DNA of 64,000 nt from Flavobacterium haoranii (GCF_009363055.1 NZ_CP045292.1:1612001-1676000); one strand, 5' to 3'. Shown: positions 8,902 through 17,909, numbered from the stretch's first letter. Made by a program: numbers and translations. Notes: generated by a model not told the origin, from the sequence alone.

Positions 8902-9825
8902 TTAAAAATCATTGAACCATTGAAAATTTGATTTAATAATTAAAGATTTATTTTCTTTTAAATGCTCTAAAAATGCTTTTGCTACTGGAGCTAACGATTT
9001 TTGGCTGTTCCAAATTAGGTTCCAATTTGTGTTAAGGGGTAATTCTTTTAAATTGATAATTTTTAAATCTCCGTTAAGCATTTCATTTTTAATACCAATT
9101 AGCGGCATTAACGAAATTCCTAAACCTGCAATAACTGCTTGTTTAACAGCTTCGTTTGAAGTGAGTTCTAGTCGTTTATTTATTTTAATTTTATTAACAT
9201 CAAAAAAGCGTTCCATTTTAAATCTTGTACCTGAGCCTTCTTCTCTAAAAATAACGGGTAAATTTTCTAAATCTTTTAATTTTAGATTTCTTAAATTTTT
9301 GTACATATCATCATTACATACAAGAAAAATTTTATTCAGTAAAAGTTCTTCATTAAATACCATTGGCTTGTCCGGAATAATTGATACAAAACCAAAATCA
9401 ACTTCATTCTTTTCTACACTATCAATTACTTTTGACTTGTTTGTTACATCTAAAATTAGCTCTATACCTGGGTTTTCAGTAATGAATTTACTTAGAAAAT
9501 AGGGGATTACGTATTTTCCTGTAGACACTGAGGCAATTTTTAATTTACCAGTAATTAATCCTTTATAAGAATTGGTTTTGTTTTTTATGTCTTCTGTTTT
9601 TTCGAAAATTTCTTTAGCAATGGAAGCAATATCATTTCCGAAATCGGTTATAAATAATTGCTTTCCAATTATTTCAGTTAATGGAATTTCAAACTGATCT
9701 TGAAAGTTTTTTAATTGAATTGAAACTGCAGGCTGCGTTAAGTTTAACTCTTCAGCTGCCTTTGTTATATTCTTAGTTTCTACAATTTTTAAAAAGATGC
9801 TTAGCTGATGCAACGTATAATTCAT
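8902..9825 (-). CDS. LysR-family transcriptional regulator
   Basis: The 307-residue protein has the N-terminal winged HTH of LysR proteins (LSIFLKIVETKNITKAAEELNL then TQPAVSIQL at residues 8-37) and a C-terminal periplasmic-binding-like effector domain with IAGLGISLMPL. It resembles the CysL/CbbR branch. It is divergent from the isocitrate dehydrogenase gene 83 bases away and most likely controls that run, which includes a bicarbonate permease; the effector is unknown. Confidence 0.92.
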   Translation of the reverse strand: MNYTLHQLSIFLKIVETKNITKAAEELNLTQPAVSIQLKNFQDQFEIPLTEIIGKQLFITDFGNDIASIAKEIFEKTEDIKNKTNSYKGLITGKLKIASVSTGKYVIPYFLSKFITENPGIELILDVTNKSKVIDSVEKNEVDFGFVSIIPDKPMVFNEELLLNKIFLVCNDDMYKNLRNLKLKDLENLPVIFREEGSGTRFKMERFFDVNKIKINKRLELTSNEAVKQAVIAGLGISLMPLIGIKNEMLNGDLKIINLKELPLNTNWNLIWNSQKSLAPVAKAFLEHLKENKSLIIKSNFQWFNDF

Positions 9826-9828
9826 AAA

Positions 9829-9849
9829 ATATTTTTATGATAAAAATAT
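9829..9849. promoter_or_regulatory. Candidate LysR operator between divergent genes
   Basis: ATATTTTTA-TGA-TAAAAATAT is a perfect 9-bp inverted repeat with a 3-base centre and contains the T-N11-A pattern typical of LysR sites. It lies 4 bases before the lysR start codon (9825) and 60 bases before icd, suiting autoregulation plus activation of the divergent gene. Confidence 0.55.
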
Positions 9850-9908
9850 AAAATATAAATAAAAATATATGATTATTTGATTGGATATTTGTAAAAAAAT
9901 AAATCACA

Positions 9909-11345
9909 ATGAAAAAAGTAACTATTGCAAAAGGGGATGGAATTGGTCCTGAAATAATGGAAGCAGTTCTTAGAATTATTAAATCGACAAACGCTAGTAT
10001 CGATTTTGAAGAAATTGAAATTGGTGAAAAAGTGTATTTATCAGGAAATAGTTCTGGTATTTCTGATGCTTCATGGGACATTATTAGAAAAAATAAAGTG
10101 TTGTTAAAAGCACCCATTACTACTCCGCAAGGTGGCGGTTATAAAAGCTTAAATGTAACCATGAGAAAAGCTTTAGGATTGTATGCCAACATTCGCCCAT
10201 GTGTTGCCCTTCATCCATTTGTAAAAACTAAATTTCCAACTCTAGATGTAGTTATTGTTCGTGAAAATGAAGAAGATTTATATGCTGGTATAGAACACCA
10301 ACAAACTGATGAAGTTGTTCAATGTTTAAAGTTAATTAGCCGACCAGGTTGTGAGAAGATTATTCGCTATGCTTTTGAATATGCTAAAAATTATGGACGC
10401 AAAAAAGTGACTTGTTTTAGCAAAGACAACATTATGAAGCAAACTGATGGTTTGTTTCACAAAGTGTTCAAAGAAATTGCAGTTGAATATCCTGAGATAG
10501 AATCAAATCATATGATAATTGATATTGGTACGGCCTATTTAGCCGATCATCCAGAAAAATTTGATGTTATTGTAACCTCAAACTTATATGGTGATATTAT
10601 ATCGGATGTAGCGGCTCAAATTGCGGGTTCTGTTGGGCTTGCAGGTTCTGTAAATATAGGAAACGAATGTGCCATGTTTGAAGCTATTCACGGTTCGGCT
10701 CCAGATATAGCAGGCAAAAACATTGCTAATCCTTCTGGTTTATTACAAGCCGCTGTCTCAATGTTAAACCATTTGGGATTTGTAACTGAAGCTACAAAAA
10801 TTCAAAATGCTTGGTTAAAGACAATAGAAGATGGAATTCACACTGCCGATATTTATGATGAAACTACGAGTACAAAACTTGTGGGCACGAAAGAATTTGC
10901 TGCTGCTGTTATTGCAAATTTAGGTGAAGTACCTCAACAATTAAAGCCTGTTCTTTCTCCTAAACAAAGCCTTATTCAACTTCCTAAATATGAAAGAAAG
11001 AAACGTTTACAAAAAGATTTATTAGGAGTTGATTTGTTTGTTCATTGGGACGGATACAATGCGGATACTTTGGCAACAATTTTACAAAAAATAGAACAAG
11101 AAAACTTAAAACTTGTGATGATTACTAACAGAGGTGTAAAAGTTTGGCCCAATGGATTTGACGAAACGTTTTGTACTGACCACTGGAGATGTAGATTTCA
11201 AACTCAGGATGGTTCTCCAATAACTTCTTTGACGGTTGTAAAACTGCTAACTGGTGCGATAGATTTTGGTATCGATGTTATCAAAACTGAAAATTTATAT
11301 CAGTTTGATGGTGTGAAAGCTTTTTCAATGGGACAAGGACAATAA
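9909..11345 (+). CDS. icd: NADP-dependent isocitrate dehydrogenase (long, two-domain type)
   Basis: This 478-residue protein has the isocitrate/isopropylmalate dehydrogenase fold: AKGDGIGPEIMEAV at residues 7-20, the substrate loop with LNVTMRKALGLYANIRP near 82-98, VVIVRENEEDLYAGIEH, the catalytic Lys region KDNIMKQTDGLF, and the Asp metal ligands in YGDIISDVAAQIAGSVGLAGS. A further 120 residues after about 355 match the C-terminal extension of the alphaproteobacterial/Rickettsia-type enzyme. It oxidises isocitrate to 2-oxoglutarate and CO2 in the cytoplasm. It leads a co-directional run ending in a bicarbonate permease. Confidence 0.9.
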   Translation: MKKVTIAKGDGIGPEIMEAVLRIIKSTNASIDFEEIEIGEKVYLSGNSSGISDASWDIIRKNKVLLKAPITTPQGGGYKSLNVTMRKALGLYANIRPCVALHPFVKTKFPTLDVVIVRENEEDLYAGIEHQQTDEVVQCLKLISRPGCEKIIRYAFEYAKNYGRKKVTCFSKDNIMKQTDGLFHKVFKEIAVEYPEIESNHMIIDIGTAYLADHPEKFDVIVTSNLYGDIISDVAAQIAGSVGLAGSVNIGNECAMFEAIHGSAPDIAGKNIANPSGLLQAAVSMLNHLGFVTEATKIQNAWLKTIEDGIHTADIYDETTSTKLVGTKEFAAAVIANLGEVPQQLKPVLSPKQSLIQLPKYERKKRLQKDLLGVDLFVHWDGYNADTLATILQKIEQENLKLVMITNRGVKVWPNGFDETFCTDHWRCRFQTQDGSPITSLTVVKLLTGAIDFGIDVIKTENLYQFDGVKAFSMGQGQ

Positions 11346-11371
11346 GAGTTGGTTAAATTTAAAAGTACTGA

Positions 11372-11476
11372 ATGATGCCTATTATAATGGAACAATTGAT
11401 CTTATCTGGATTAATCATTTTAATTCTTTTATTATTATTGTTAATCTCTAAAAAGAAGTGTTATGAAAAAAGGTAG
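11372..11476 (+). CDS. Predicted 34-residue single-pass membrane microprotein
   Basis: ATG 11372 (alternatives 11375 and 11387) opens a short frame: MEQLILSGLIILILLLLL from the third ATG, then ISKKKCYEKR. One strongly hydrophobic helix is followed by a basic tail. It overlaps the start of the next gene by 14 bases, which suggests coupling. Small size and low-complexity AT content make it uncertain, but the composition is not that of random non-coding sequence. Confidence 0.4.
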   Translation: MMPIIMEQLILSGLIILILLLLLLISKKKCYEKR

Positions 11477-11738
11477 TTTTAATCTCTTAAACGGTACTTT
11501 TTCTGTTAAAGAGGCTTTATATATTTTAATGGAATTATATTCTAATAAAATAACTTTTCACCAAAGGGATGTTTTTAGTAAAGAAGAACGTAACCAGGGT
11601 GATGTAACCCATTCAAAAAATAGAATTATAGAATTGACAGAAGATAAAAATAGAATTCGCGAAATTTTGACTTCTTCTGAAAATCTAGAACGTAAGGTTA
11701 AAATTAATGGGGAAATATTTTTAGAAATAATTGATTAA
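11463..11738 (+). CDS. Conserved hypothetical protein, 91 residues
   Basis: A small, soluble, charged protein. It begins MKKGSFNLLNGTFS, has a helical VKEALYILMELY segment at about 15-26, and a C-terminal half rich in Glu, Lys and Arg that ends in GEIFLEIID. No signal peptide, cysteine or known motif is visible. It sits between icd and the DUF6671-like gene with 8 bases before the latter, so it is probably part of the same transcript. Function unknown. Confidence 0.72.
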   Translation: MKKGSFNLLNGTFSVKEALYILMELYSNKITFHQRDVFSKEERNQGDVTHSKNRIIELTEDKNRIREILTSSENLERKVKINGEIFLEIID

Positions 11739-11746
11739 AAATTGAG

Positions 11747-12583
11747 ATGTTTAAAGGTAGAACGTTACTAATTGCAACAATTCACGGTAAAGAAAAAGTT
11801 ATGCAACCGCTTGTTGAGCGCGCACTTGGTGTTAAGGTTGTAAAAAATACTGCATTCAATACCGATACATTAGGAACTTTTACTGGAGAAGTTGAGCGAA
11901 AAGGAAGCGCCATAGAAACTTTAAGAGCGAAGTGTTTGATTGCTATGAGAAAGAGTCAGGTTGATTTGATTTTAGCTTCGGAAGGTTCTTTTGGCGCTCA
12001 TCCTTTTTATTTTTTTACTGCTGCCAATGAGGAATTTGTTATGCTTAAAGATTTTAAAAACGACATTGAAATTGTAGCGAAAGTTTTGAGCACTACTACT
12101 AATTTTTCTACAAAAGAGATAGATGACTTTAATTCGTTGCTAACTTTTGCAGAAGCAGTACAATTTCCCTCTCATGCTATTATTTTAAAATCGGATTATA
12201 CAAATTTTAAATATTGTTTTAAAGGCATTACCGATACCAAAACCCTGAAGGATAAATTTGATTTTTTACAACTAAAAGGTACAAAAATTATTGCTGAAAC
12301 CGATATGCGAGCCCAATATAACCCTAGTAGAATGCTCGTAATTGAAGAGGCTACAAAGCATTTAATTACAAAATGCAAATCGCTTTGTCCAAATTGTAAT
12401 TTTCCAGGTTTTGATGTTGTTGAAGTGCTTTCGGGGTTGCCTTGCAAATGGTGCTCCTCTCCTACTGAGAGTACATTAATGCATTTATACGAGTGTAAAA
12501 AATGTAGTTTTAAATTGGAAAAAAAATATCCACACGATAAAAAATTTGAAGACCCTATGTATTGTAATACTTGTAACCCATAA
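11747..12583 (+). CDS. DUF6671-like protein with C-terminal zinc-ribbon cysteines
   Basis: The 278-residue product has an N-terminal alpha/beta domain: GRTLLIATIHGKEKVMQPL at residues 3-21, then ILASEGSFGAHP near 79-90. After residue 205 it switches to a cysteine-rich region with CPNC (about 215-218), CKWC (about 234-237), CKKC (251-254) and CNTC (273-276), two likely zinc ribbons. The pattern fits the uncharacterised DUF6671 family as I recall it. Its stop codon overlaps the Sua5 start by one base, so the two are translationally coupled. Function unknown. Confidence 0.75.
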   Translation: MFKGRTLLIATIHGKEKVMQPLVERALGVKVVKNTAFNTDTLGTFTGEVERKGSAIETLRAKCLIAMRKSQVDLILASEGSFGAHPFYFFTAANEEFVMLKDFKNDIEIVAKVLSTTTNFSTKEIDDFNSLLTFAEAVQFPSHAIILKSDYTNFKYCFKGITDTKTLKDKFDFLQLKGTKIIAETDMRAQYNPSRMLVIEEATKHLITKCKSLCPNCNFPGFDVVEVLSGLPCKWCSSPTESTLMHLYECKKCSFKLEKKYPHDKKFEDPMYCNTCNP

Positions 12584-13547
12584 TGATGAGAATTGGTAAC
12601 GATATAGAAGAAGCTGCTTACTGGCTTAGAAAAGGAGAAGTTGTAGCTATTCCTACAGAAACTGTATATGGTTTAGCTGCTAACATTTACAACGAAAAAG
12701 CCGTTGAAAAAATTTATACACTAAAAAATAGACCCAAAAACAATCCTTTAATTGTTCATTTAAAATCGGATAAGGAATTGTCTAAATATGCCGTAAATAT
12801 TCCTGTAAAAGCAAAAATTTTAGCTCAAACTTTTTGGCCTGGCCCCTTAACCCTAGTATTGGAAAAATCAGCACAAATACCATCTCACATAACGTCAGGA
12901 AAAGACACAGTAGGTTTAAGAGTGCCTGCAAAAAAAATACTTTTAGAACTGTTGCATGAACTTGATTTTCCACTTGCTGCACCGAGTGCCAACCCATCAA
13001 ATAGAACAAGTGCAACTTCTACCGATCATATTATTGAATATTTTAAAGGAAAACCTTTAGCTTATGCTTTAGAAGGTGGAGCCTGCGAAAAAGGTTTAGA
13101 ATCAACCATTATAGGATTTGATAAAGGCGAACCTGTTATTTATAGACTGGGTGCCTTATCTATTGAATTAATTGAAAAAGTAGTAGGCAAAGTAACTGTT
13201 TTTAATAAAGCTACTGAAATAATACTTGTACCGGGAATGTTTTCTAAACATTATGCTCCCAAAACAAAATTGCTTCCCGTTGAGGATTGGAAAGATTACT
13301 GCAAAAATAATCCAAATAAAAAATTGCTTTATTAACCTCGGGTACACTTTTAGAAACAATTCCAAATTATGTTAGCCTTTTTAATCTTTCTGTAACCCAT
13401 GATTTAGATGAAGTGGCTCGTAATTTATACAAAACACTTTTTGAAATAGATCAACTAGAATTTGATGAAATTATATTTCAATATTTCCCTGAAAATCAAT
13501 TAGGAACTACTATAAATGATCGTTTAACTAGAGCTTCAAATATATGA
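12583..13547 (+). CDS. sua5: Threonylcarbamoyl-AMP synthase (Sua5/YwlC type), one frameshift
   Basis: Residues 1-200 are a YrdC/Sua5 domain: KGEVVAIPTETVYGLAAN, KNRPKNNPLIVH, PGPLTLVLEKS and APSANPSNRTSATS are all family motifs. The frame stops at 13335, but adding one A to the A6 run at about 13318-13323 continues it through ALLTSGTLLETIPNYVSLFN to a stop at 13547. That gives the Sua5 C-terminal domain and a normal length of about 321 residues. The enzyme makes threonylcarbamoyl-AMP for the tRNA t6A37 modification. Because the lesion is a single-base loss in an A run, a sequence error is more likely than a true pseudogene. Confidence 0.85.
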
Positions 13548-14501
13548 ATATCGATTTATTAATTGAGAACCTTAAAAATCCTGCTTTATTATTTTTATCT
13601 TGGGATTTATTGCCATTCGACTTGAGAGTGATTTGAGAATTCCTGAAAATTCTTCCAAATTTATATCGATTTATTTACTTTTCTCCATAGGATTTAAAGG
13701 AGGTCAAGAGCTAGCACATAGTACGTTTGATATGGAAATTGTTTGGAGTGTTATTTTAGGAATTTTATCGGCTGTAGTAATACCTATTTACTCATTTTTC
13801 TTATTAAAAAGGAAACTTTCTATTGAAAATTCGGGAGCCATTGCAGCCGCTTATGGTTCTGTGAGTGCAGTTACCTTTGTAACGACCATTTCATTTTTAG
13901 AGTTACAAAATATTTCTTTTAGCGGACATATGGTTGCTGTTATGGCACTTATGGAAGCTCCAGCAATTATTGTAGGTGTCATTTTAATTCGTTTGTTTTC
14001 TCAACAAAAAACAATTGAAAACTATTCTATTTTAAAGATCTTTAAGCATTCTGTTACAAATGGAAGTGTTTTGTTAATAATAGGTAGTTTAATTATAGGT
14101 TTTATCTCTAGCGAACAACAAGCGATGGGTATTAAACCTTTTACAACAGATATTTTTAAAGGATTTTTAGCAATTTTTTTATTGGATATGGGGATATCTA
14201 GTGGAAAAAATTAAAAGATCTAACAAAATTTGGAAGATTTACATTTTTATTTGCAATTATTTTCCCACTGCTAAATGGTTGTATAATGGCAGTTTTAAGT
14301 CAATTTTTTCTTAATGAAATAGGCGATAGGTTATTACTTTCAATTTTAGCTGCAAGTGCATCATACATAGCTGTTCCTGCAGCTATGAAAATAAGTGTAC
14401 CTTCTGCAAATCCTGGACTATACATACCTATGGCTATAGCAATTACTTTTCCTATCAATATAACCATAGGGATTCCAATATATTTTCAATTGATTTTGTA
14501 A
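13544..14501 (+). CDS. sbtA: SbtA-type sodium-dependent bicarbonate permease, two frameshifts
   Basis: ATG 13544 overlaps the Sua5 stop as ATGA. Adding one T to the T5 run near 13592-13596 and one A to the A6 run near 14205-14210 gives a continuous 319-residue protein with about ten transmembrane helices. It reads MNIDLLIENLKNPALLFFILG, then FGxxGAIAAAYGSVSAVTF-like and ILAASASYIAVPAAMK segments typical of the SbtA (DUF897) family. SbtA imports HCO3- with Na+. Location after icd and a LysR gene suggests a link to CO2/bicarbonate balance; no SbtB-like PII partner is visible. Confidence 0.8.
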
Positions 14502-14530
14502 TTTAAATTATACTAGTAATGATATAAAAA

Positions 14531-14558
14531 AAGCCACTCAGTTTTGAGTGGCTTACTT
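14531..14558 (-). terminator. Terminator of the tRNA remnant
   Basis: Reading leftwards, AAGCCACTCA, loop AAAC, TGAGTGGCTT, then T7. It directly follows the 3' end of the tRNA half on the same strand, as expected for the original tRNA transcript, and can also stop sbtA transcription from the other side. Confidence 0.85.
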
Positions 14559-14560
14559 AG

Positions 14561-14603
14561 TAGCGGGAACTGGACTCGAACCAGTGACCTTCGGGTTATG
14601 AGT
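14561..14603 (-). tRNA. Orphan 3' half of a CAU-anticodon tRNA (Met or Ile2), non-functional
   Basis: On the minus strand the sequence reads the anticodon loop CTCATAA, 3' anticodon strand CCCGA, variable loop AGGTC, T-arm ACTGG-TTCGAGT-CCAGT, acceptor strand TCCCGCT and discriminator A. The 5' half is missing: where TCGGG should pair with CCCGA there is TTAAA, and no D-arm follows. A half tRNA from anticodon loop to 3' end, still attached to its terminator, is the standard scar of integration by a tyrosine recombinase at a tRNA gene. The element should lie on the right-hand side (coordinates above 14600). Confidence 0.75.
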
Positions 14604-14614
14604 TTAAAACTCAT
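14598..14614. repeat. Palindrome at the tRNA break point, candidate attachment-site core
   Basis: ATGAGTTT-A-AAACTCAT is a perfect 8-bp inverted repeat with a 1-base centre. Its left arm is the anticodon-loop sequence of the tRNA half and its right arm is foreign sequence, so it spans the junction. Tyrosine recombinase core sites commonly have inverted arms centred on the anticodon loop. Confidence 0.45.
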
Positions 14615-14931
14615 CAATTGTTAATTTTTAAAAACCTGAAAATCAATAACCTAATATTTTATTTTCCACTATAAAAAGTAAAAACGTTTACGTTTTTGTT
14701 TACTTTTATTTGTGCAAATATAGTTTTTTATTTCTAATTTCAAAAAAACGACTCACTTTTATGCTAGTTTTTTTTAAAAAAAGAGCTCTTTTTGTAGCTC
14801 TTTTTCTTTAAAAATTAGCACCTTTTGCACACCTTTACCTCTTTAACCCTTATAAATAAAGAGAAGTAAAATATTGTATCAGCAAAATAGAAAGGTTTTC
14901 TTACAAAAAAGTTTATAATACAAATGTTATA
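14615..14931. other. Non-coding region right of the tRNA scar with an inverted repeat
   Basis: No gene is visible. A nested inverted repeat at 14674-14707 has outer arms AAAAGTAAA / TTTACTTTT and inner arms AAAACGT / ACGTTTT and could be a protein-binding site. A terminator hairpin follows at 14778-14805. The remainder is AT-rich without recognised structure. Confidence 0.5.
14778..14808. terminator. Hairpin terminator
   Basis: AAAAAGAGCT (14778-14787), loop CTTTTTGT, AGCTCTTTTT (14796-14805), with A-rich left and T-rich right flanks. It could work in either direction and lies downstream of the efflux operon on the minus strand. Confidence 0.75.
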
Positions 14932-16050
14932 TCAGTTTGTTTTTCTATAACTCCAAACTGCTAATCCATTTATAGTAATAGCAAATGCAGTAATTATTGA
15001 TAAATTTATCAAAACCTCTTGTAAACCTGCTCCTTTAAGGAGAACCATTCGAATAAATTCAACAAAATAACGAATTGGATTAAAGAGTGTTATATTTTGA
15101 GCCCATTTAGGCATACTTTCAATCGGTGTAAATAAACCGCTCATTAGAATAAAAATCACCATAAAAAACCAAGCAATAAACATAGCTTGCTGTTGTGTTT
15201 CGGTATGGTTAGAAATAAACAAACCAATTCCTAAAATGAGTAATAAATAAATTGCAGTAAATAAATACACTAAAAATATATTTCCTAACATAGGAACGTT
15301 AAAAACTAATTTTGCAATTAACAACCCAATTGTTAAAATAACCAATCCTAATACCCAAAAAGGAAATAATTTACCAATTATGAATTGATGTTTTTTTATT
15401 GGTGTAACGTTGATTTGTTCTAAAGTTCCTAATTCCTTCTCTCTAACAATATTCATTGAAGAAAGGAATAAAGTAAGCATGGTAACTAATAACACTAAAA
15501 TACCTGGAACCATAAACGTTTTATAATTTAAAGTATTGTTGTACCAAAATGAAGGAATTACTTCTATTCTACTCAGATTTTTATTGCCAGTAAGTGATTG
15601 ATTCTCAACTAATATATTTTGATTGTATTGTTGCACAATTTGAGCTATATACACATTTTGAACTCCTGCTGTTGCTCCGTCAATTGCATTAATAAGAACT
15701 TGAATTGACGTTTTGTTTTCGTTTGTTAACTGTTTTTCAAATTGTTTCGGAATTTCAATAACTGCATCTGTTTTTCCTTTATTTATGTATTCAATTCCTT
15801 CATTTGAAGAGTTTAAAAGTTTCGTTTCAGCAAAATATGAATTTGTTTGAAATTTTTCGATTAAGGCTCTCGATTGCATGGAATGACTATGATCTACAAT
15901 CGCAACTTTAATGTTTTTTACATCGAATGTAGCTGCATTTGACAATACCAAAAGTTGAAAAATTGGCAAAATGAAAATTAATCGAAGCATACCTTTATCT
16001 CTAAAAATTTGCTTGAATTCTTTTTGTATGATATAACGAATGATTCTCAT
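14932..16050 (-). CDS. ABC-2 type efflux permease (YbhR-like), second of two
   Basis: The 372-residue protein has one N-terminal transmembrane helix (LIFILPIFQLLVLS), a roughly 140-residue periplasmic domain starting IKVAIVDHSHS, then five C-terminal helices from VPGILVLLVTMLTLFLSSMNIVREKELGTLEQI onwards. That EKELGTLEQ loop is the hallmark of ABC-2 exporter permeases and contacts the ATPase. It follows its paralogue by one base. The pair forms the inner-membrane channel of a YbhGFSR-like drug or toxicant exporter with the ATPases, adaptor and TolC protein encoded upstream. Confidence 0.9.
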   Translation of the reverse strand: MRIIRYIIQKEFKQIFRDKGMLRLIFILPIFQLLVLSNAATFDVKNIKVAIVDHSHSMQSRALIEKFQTNSYFAETKLLNSSNEGIEYINKGKTDAVIEIPKQFEKQLTNENKTSIQVLINAIDGATAGVQNVYIAQIVQQYNQNILVENQSLTGNKNLSRIEVIPSFWYNNTLNYKTFMVPGILVLLVTMLTLFLSSMNIVREKELGTLEQINVTPIKKHQFIIGKLFPFWVLGLVILTIGLLIAKLVFNVPMLGNIFLVYLFTAIYLLLILGIGLFISNHTETQQQAMFIAWFFMVIFILMSGLFTPIESMPKWAQNITLFNPIRYFVEFIRMVLLKGAGLQEVLINLSIITAFAITINGLAVWSYRKTN

Positions 16051-16051
16051 T

Positions 16052-17152
16052 TTACTCTAATCTTGTTTTGTATTTTTTTATACTTAAACCAATGAAAACT
16101 GATGTCATAACTACTAAAATCATGGTTTCTTTGGCAATATATTGTAAGCCAACTCCTTTAAGCATAATCGATTTCACTATAATGATGAACCATTTTGCAG
16201 GAATAATGTTACTCATTACTTGCATGGGTAAAGGCATTGAGGCAATAGGAAAAATAAATCCTGAGAGAATGATAACAGGAAGCATTAATCCCATTAAAGA
16301 AATCATCATGGCGGTTTGTTGCGTTTTAGAAATCGTAGAAATAAAAATACCTAATGAAAGAGCGGTAACAATAAATAATATACTTTCAAATGCTAATAAA
16401 AAGAGACTTCCGTTTATTGGCATTCCGAAAATAAAATAGCCCATACTAACAATTACAATAGCATTAATTATTGATAAAAATACATATGGAAAAACCTTGC
16501 CAATAATTACTTGAAATGGTTTTAAAGGCGAAACCAATAAAACTTCCATTGTACCTAATTCTTTCTCTCTTGTAATAGAAATTGAAGTCATCATTGCAGA
16601 AACCAGCATTAAAATAACTGTCATTACGCCTGGAACAAAATTGAAAACACTCTTTAATTCTGGGTTGTACAACATTCGGGTTTGAATATTTATCCCAATA
16701 TTGTTTGCACTAGAATTTTGATTTTGATAATTTAATAGAATTGATTGTGTATAATTAGCGATTGTATTGGCAATATTAGGTTCAGTAGCATCTGTTATTA
16801 CTTGAATAGTTGCCTTTTTTTCGGTTTGCAGTTTTTTTGTAAAATCTTTCTCAAATAGTAAAACGGCTTTTATTTTTCCTTTTTTAAATTCAGAGGCAAT
16901 TGCTTTTTCGTTTGTTATTTCATTTTCAATATTGAAATAATCTGAAGCTTTTAACTTTTCAATAATTTTTTCAGATTCTGAATCTTTCGCATAATCTAAA
17001 ATGGCTACTTCTACATTATTAATTTCATTAGTAATGGCAAATCCAAATAATAAAATTTGAGCAATAGGCATTCCGAAGAGAATAAAAAGTGAACGTTTAT
17101 CTCTAAAAATGTGAAAGAATTCTTTTTTTACAAAACCTCTAAATCGCTTCAT
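16052..17152 (-). CDS. ABC-2 type efflux permease (YbhS-like), first of two
   Basis: This 366-residue paralogue of the next gene has the same plan: RSLFILFGMPIAQILLFGFA as the first helix, a periplasmic domain beginning VEVAILDYAKDSES, and a membrane domain with TREKELGTMEVLLVSPLKP and LMLPVIILSGFIFP. The two permeases probably heterodimerise. It starts 10 bases after the ATPase stop codon, so it is in the same operon. Exported substrate unknown. Confidence 0.9.
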   Translation of the reverse strand: MKRFRGFVKKEFFHIFRDKRSLFILFGMPIAQILLFGFAITNEINNVEVAILDYAKDSESEKIIEKLKASDYFNIENEITNEKAIASEFKKGKIKAVLLFEKDFTKKLQTEKKATIQVITDATEPNIANTIANYTQSILLNYQNQNSSANNIGINIQTRMLYNPELKSVFNFVPGVMTVILMLVSAMMTSISITREKELGTMEVLLVSPLKPFQVIIGKVFPYVFLSIINAIVIVSMGYFIFGMPINGSLFLLAFESILFIVTALSLGIFISTISKTQQTAMMISLMGLMLPVIILSGFIFPIASMPLPMQVMSNIIPAKWFIIIVKSIMLKGVGLQYIAKETMILVVMTSVFIGLSIKKYKTRLE

Positions 17153-17162
17153 TACTATTTAA

Positions 17163-17909
17163 TTATTCTATGTTACGAGCCAACTTTAAAAACACTTCAT
17201 TCATAGATTCAACACCAAATTGTTTTTTCAAATTCTTTGGCGAATCTAAAGCTTCAATAACACCTTCAACCATTATCGAAACTCGATTACAATATTCGGC
17301 TTCATCCATGTAATGTGTTGTAACAAAAATGGTTGTTCCTTTATGAGCTTCGGCATAAATTAATTCCCAAAATTGTCTTCTCGTAATTGGATCAACGCCT
17401 CCTGTAGGTTCATCTAAAAAAACAATTTTAGGTTCGTGTAATAGTGCAACCGAAAACGCTAATTTCTGTTTCCAACCTAATGGCAAATCGCCAACTTTAG
17501 TTTTTGTGATATTTCCCAATTGGAGATTTTCAATTAAAGTTTCTGTTTTTAATTTAATTTGATTTTTTGATAAACCATAAATACCACCAAAAAATGTAAT
17601 GTTTTCTTGTACCGATAAATCGTCATAAAGTGAAAATTTCTGGCTCATATAACCAATACTTTTTTTCACCAATTCACTTTGTGATTGCACATTATAACCT
17701 GCAACAATTGCGTTACCACTTGTAGGATTTGAAATACCAATTAGCATTTTCATAGCCGTAGTTTTTCCAGCACCATTTGCACCTAAAAATCCAAATATTT
17801 CGCCTTTGTTTACGTGAAAAGAAATACTTTTTACAGCTGTAAAATCTCCAAACTTTTTGGTTAGGTTTTCTACTTCTATGATTTTTTGTTGGTTCATTGT
17901 CTGTTCCAT
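17163..17909 (-). CDS. ABC exporter ATPase
   Basis: The 248-residue ABC protein has Walker A GANGAGKTT (about residues 39-47), a Q-loop at YMSQKFSLYDDL, a degenerate signature DLPLGWKQKLAF in place of LSGGxxQ, Walker B KIVFLDEPTGGVDP and switch His in TTHYMDEAEYC. The altered signature is normal in the second half of YbhF-like ATPases, of which this gene and its neighbour together are the split equivalent. It abuts the other ATPase gene with no gap. Cytoplasmic motor of the exporter. Confidence 0.92.
   Translation of the reverse strand: MEQTMNQQKIIEVENLTKKFGDFTAVKSISFHVNKGEIFGFLGANGAGKTTAMKMLIGISNPTSGNAIVAGYNVQSQSELVKKSIGYMSQKFSLYDDLSVQENITFFGGIYGLSKNQIKLKTETLIENLQLGNITKTKVGDLPLGWKQKLAFSVALLHEPKIVFLDEPTGGVDPITRRQFWELIYAEAHKGTTIFVTTHYMDEAEYCNRVSIMVEGVIEALDSPKNLKKQFGVESMNEVFLKLARNIE

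Noticed and set aside
14561..14640. Complete functional tRNA
   Set aside because: The 5' anticodon strand, D-arm and 5' acceptor strand are absent.
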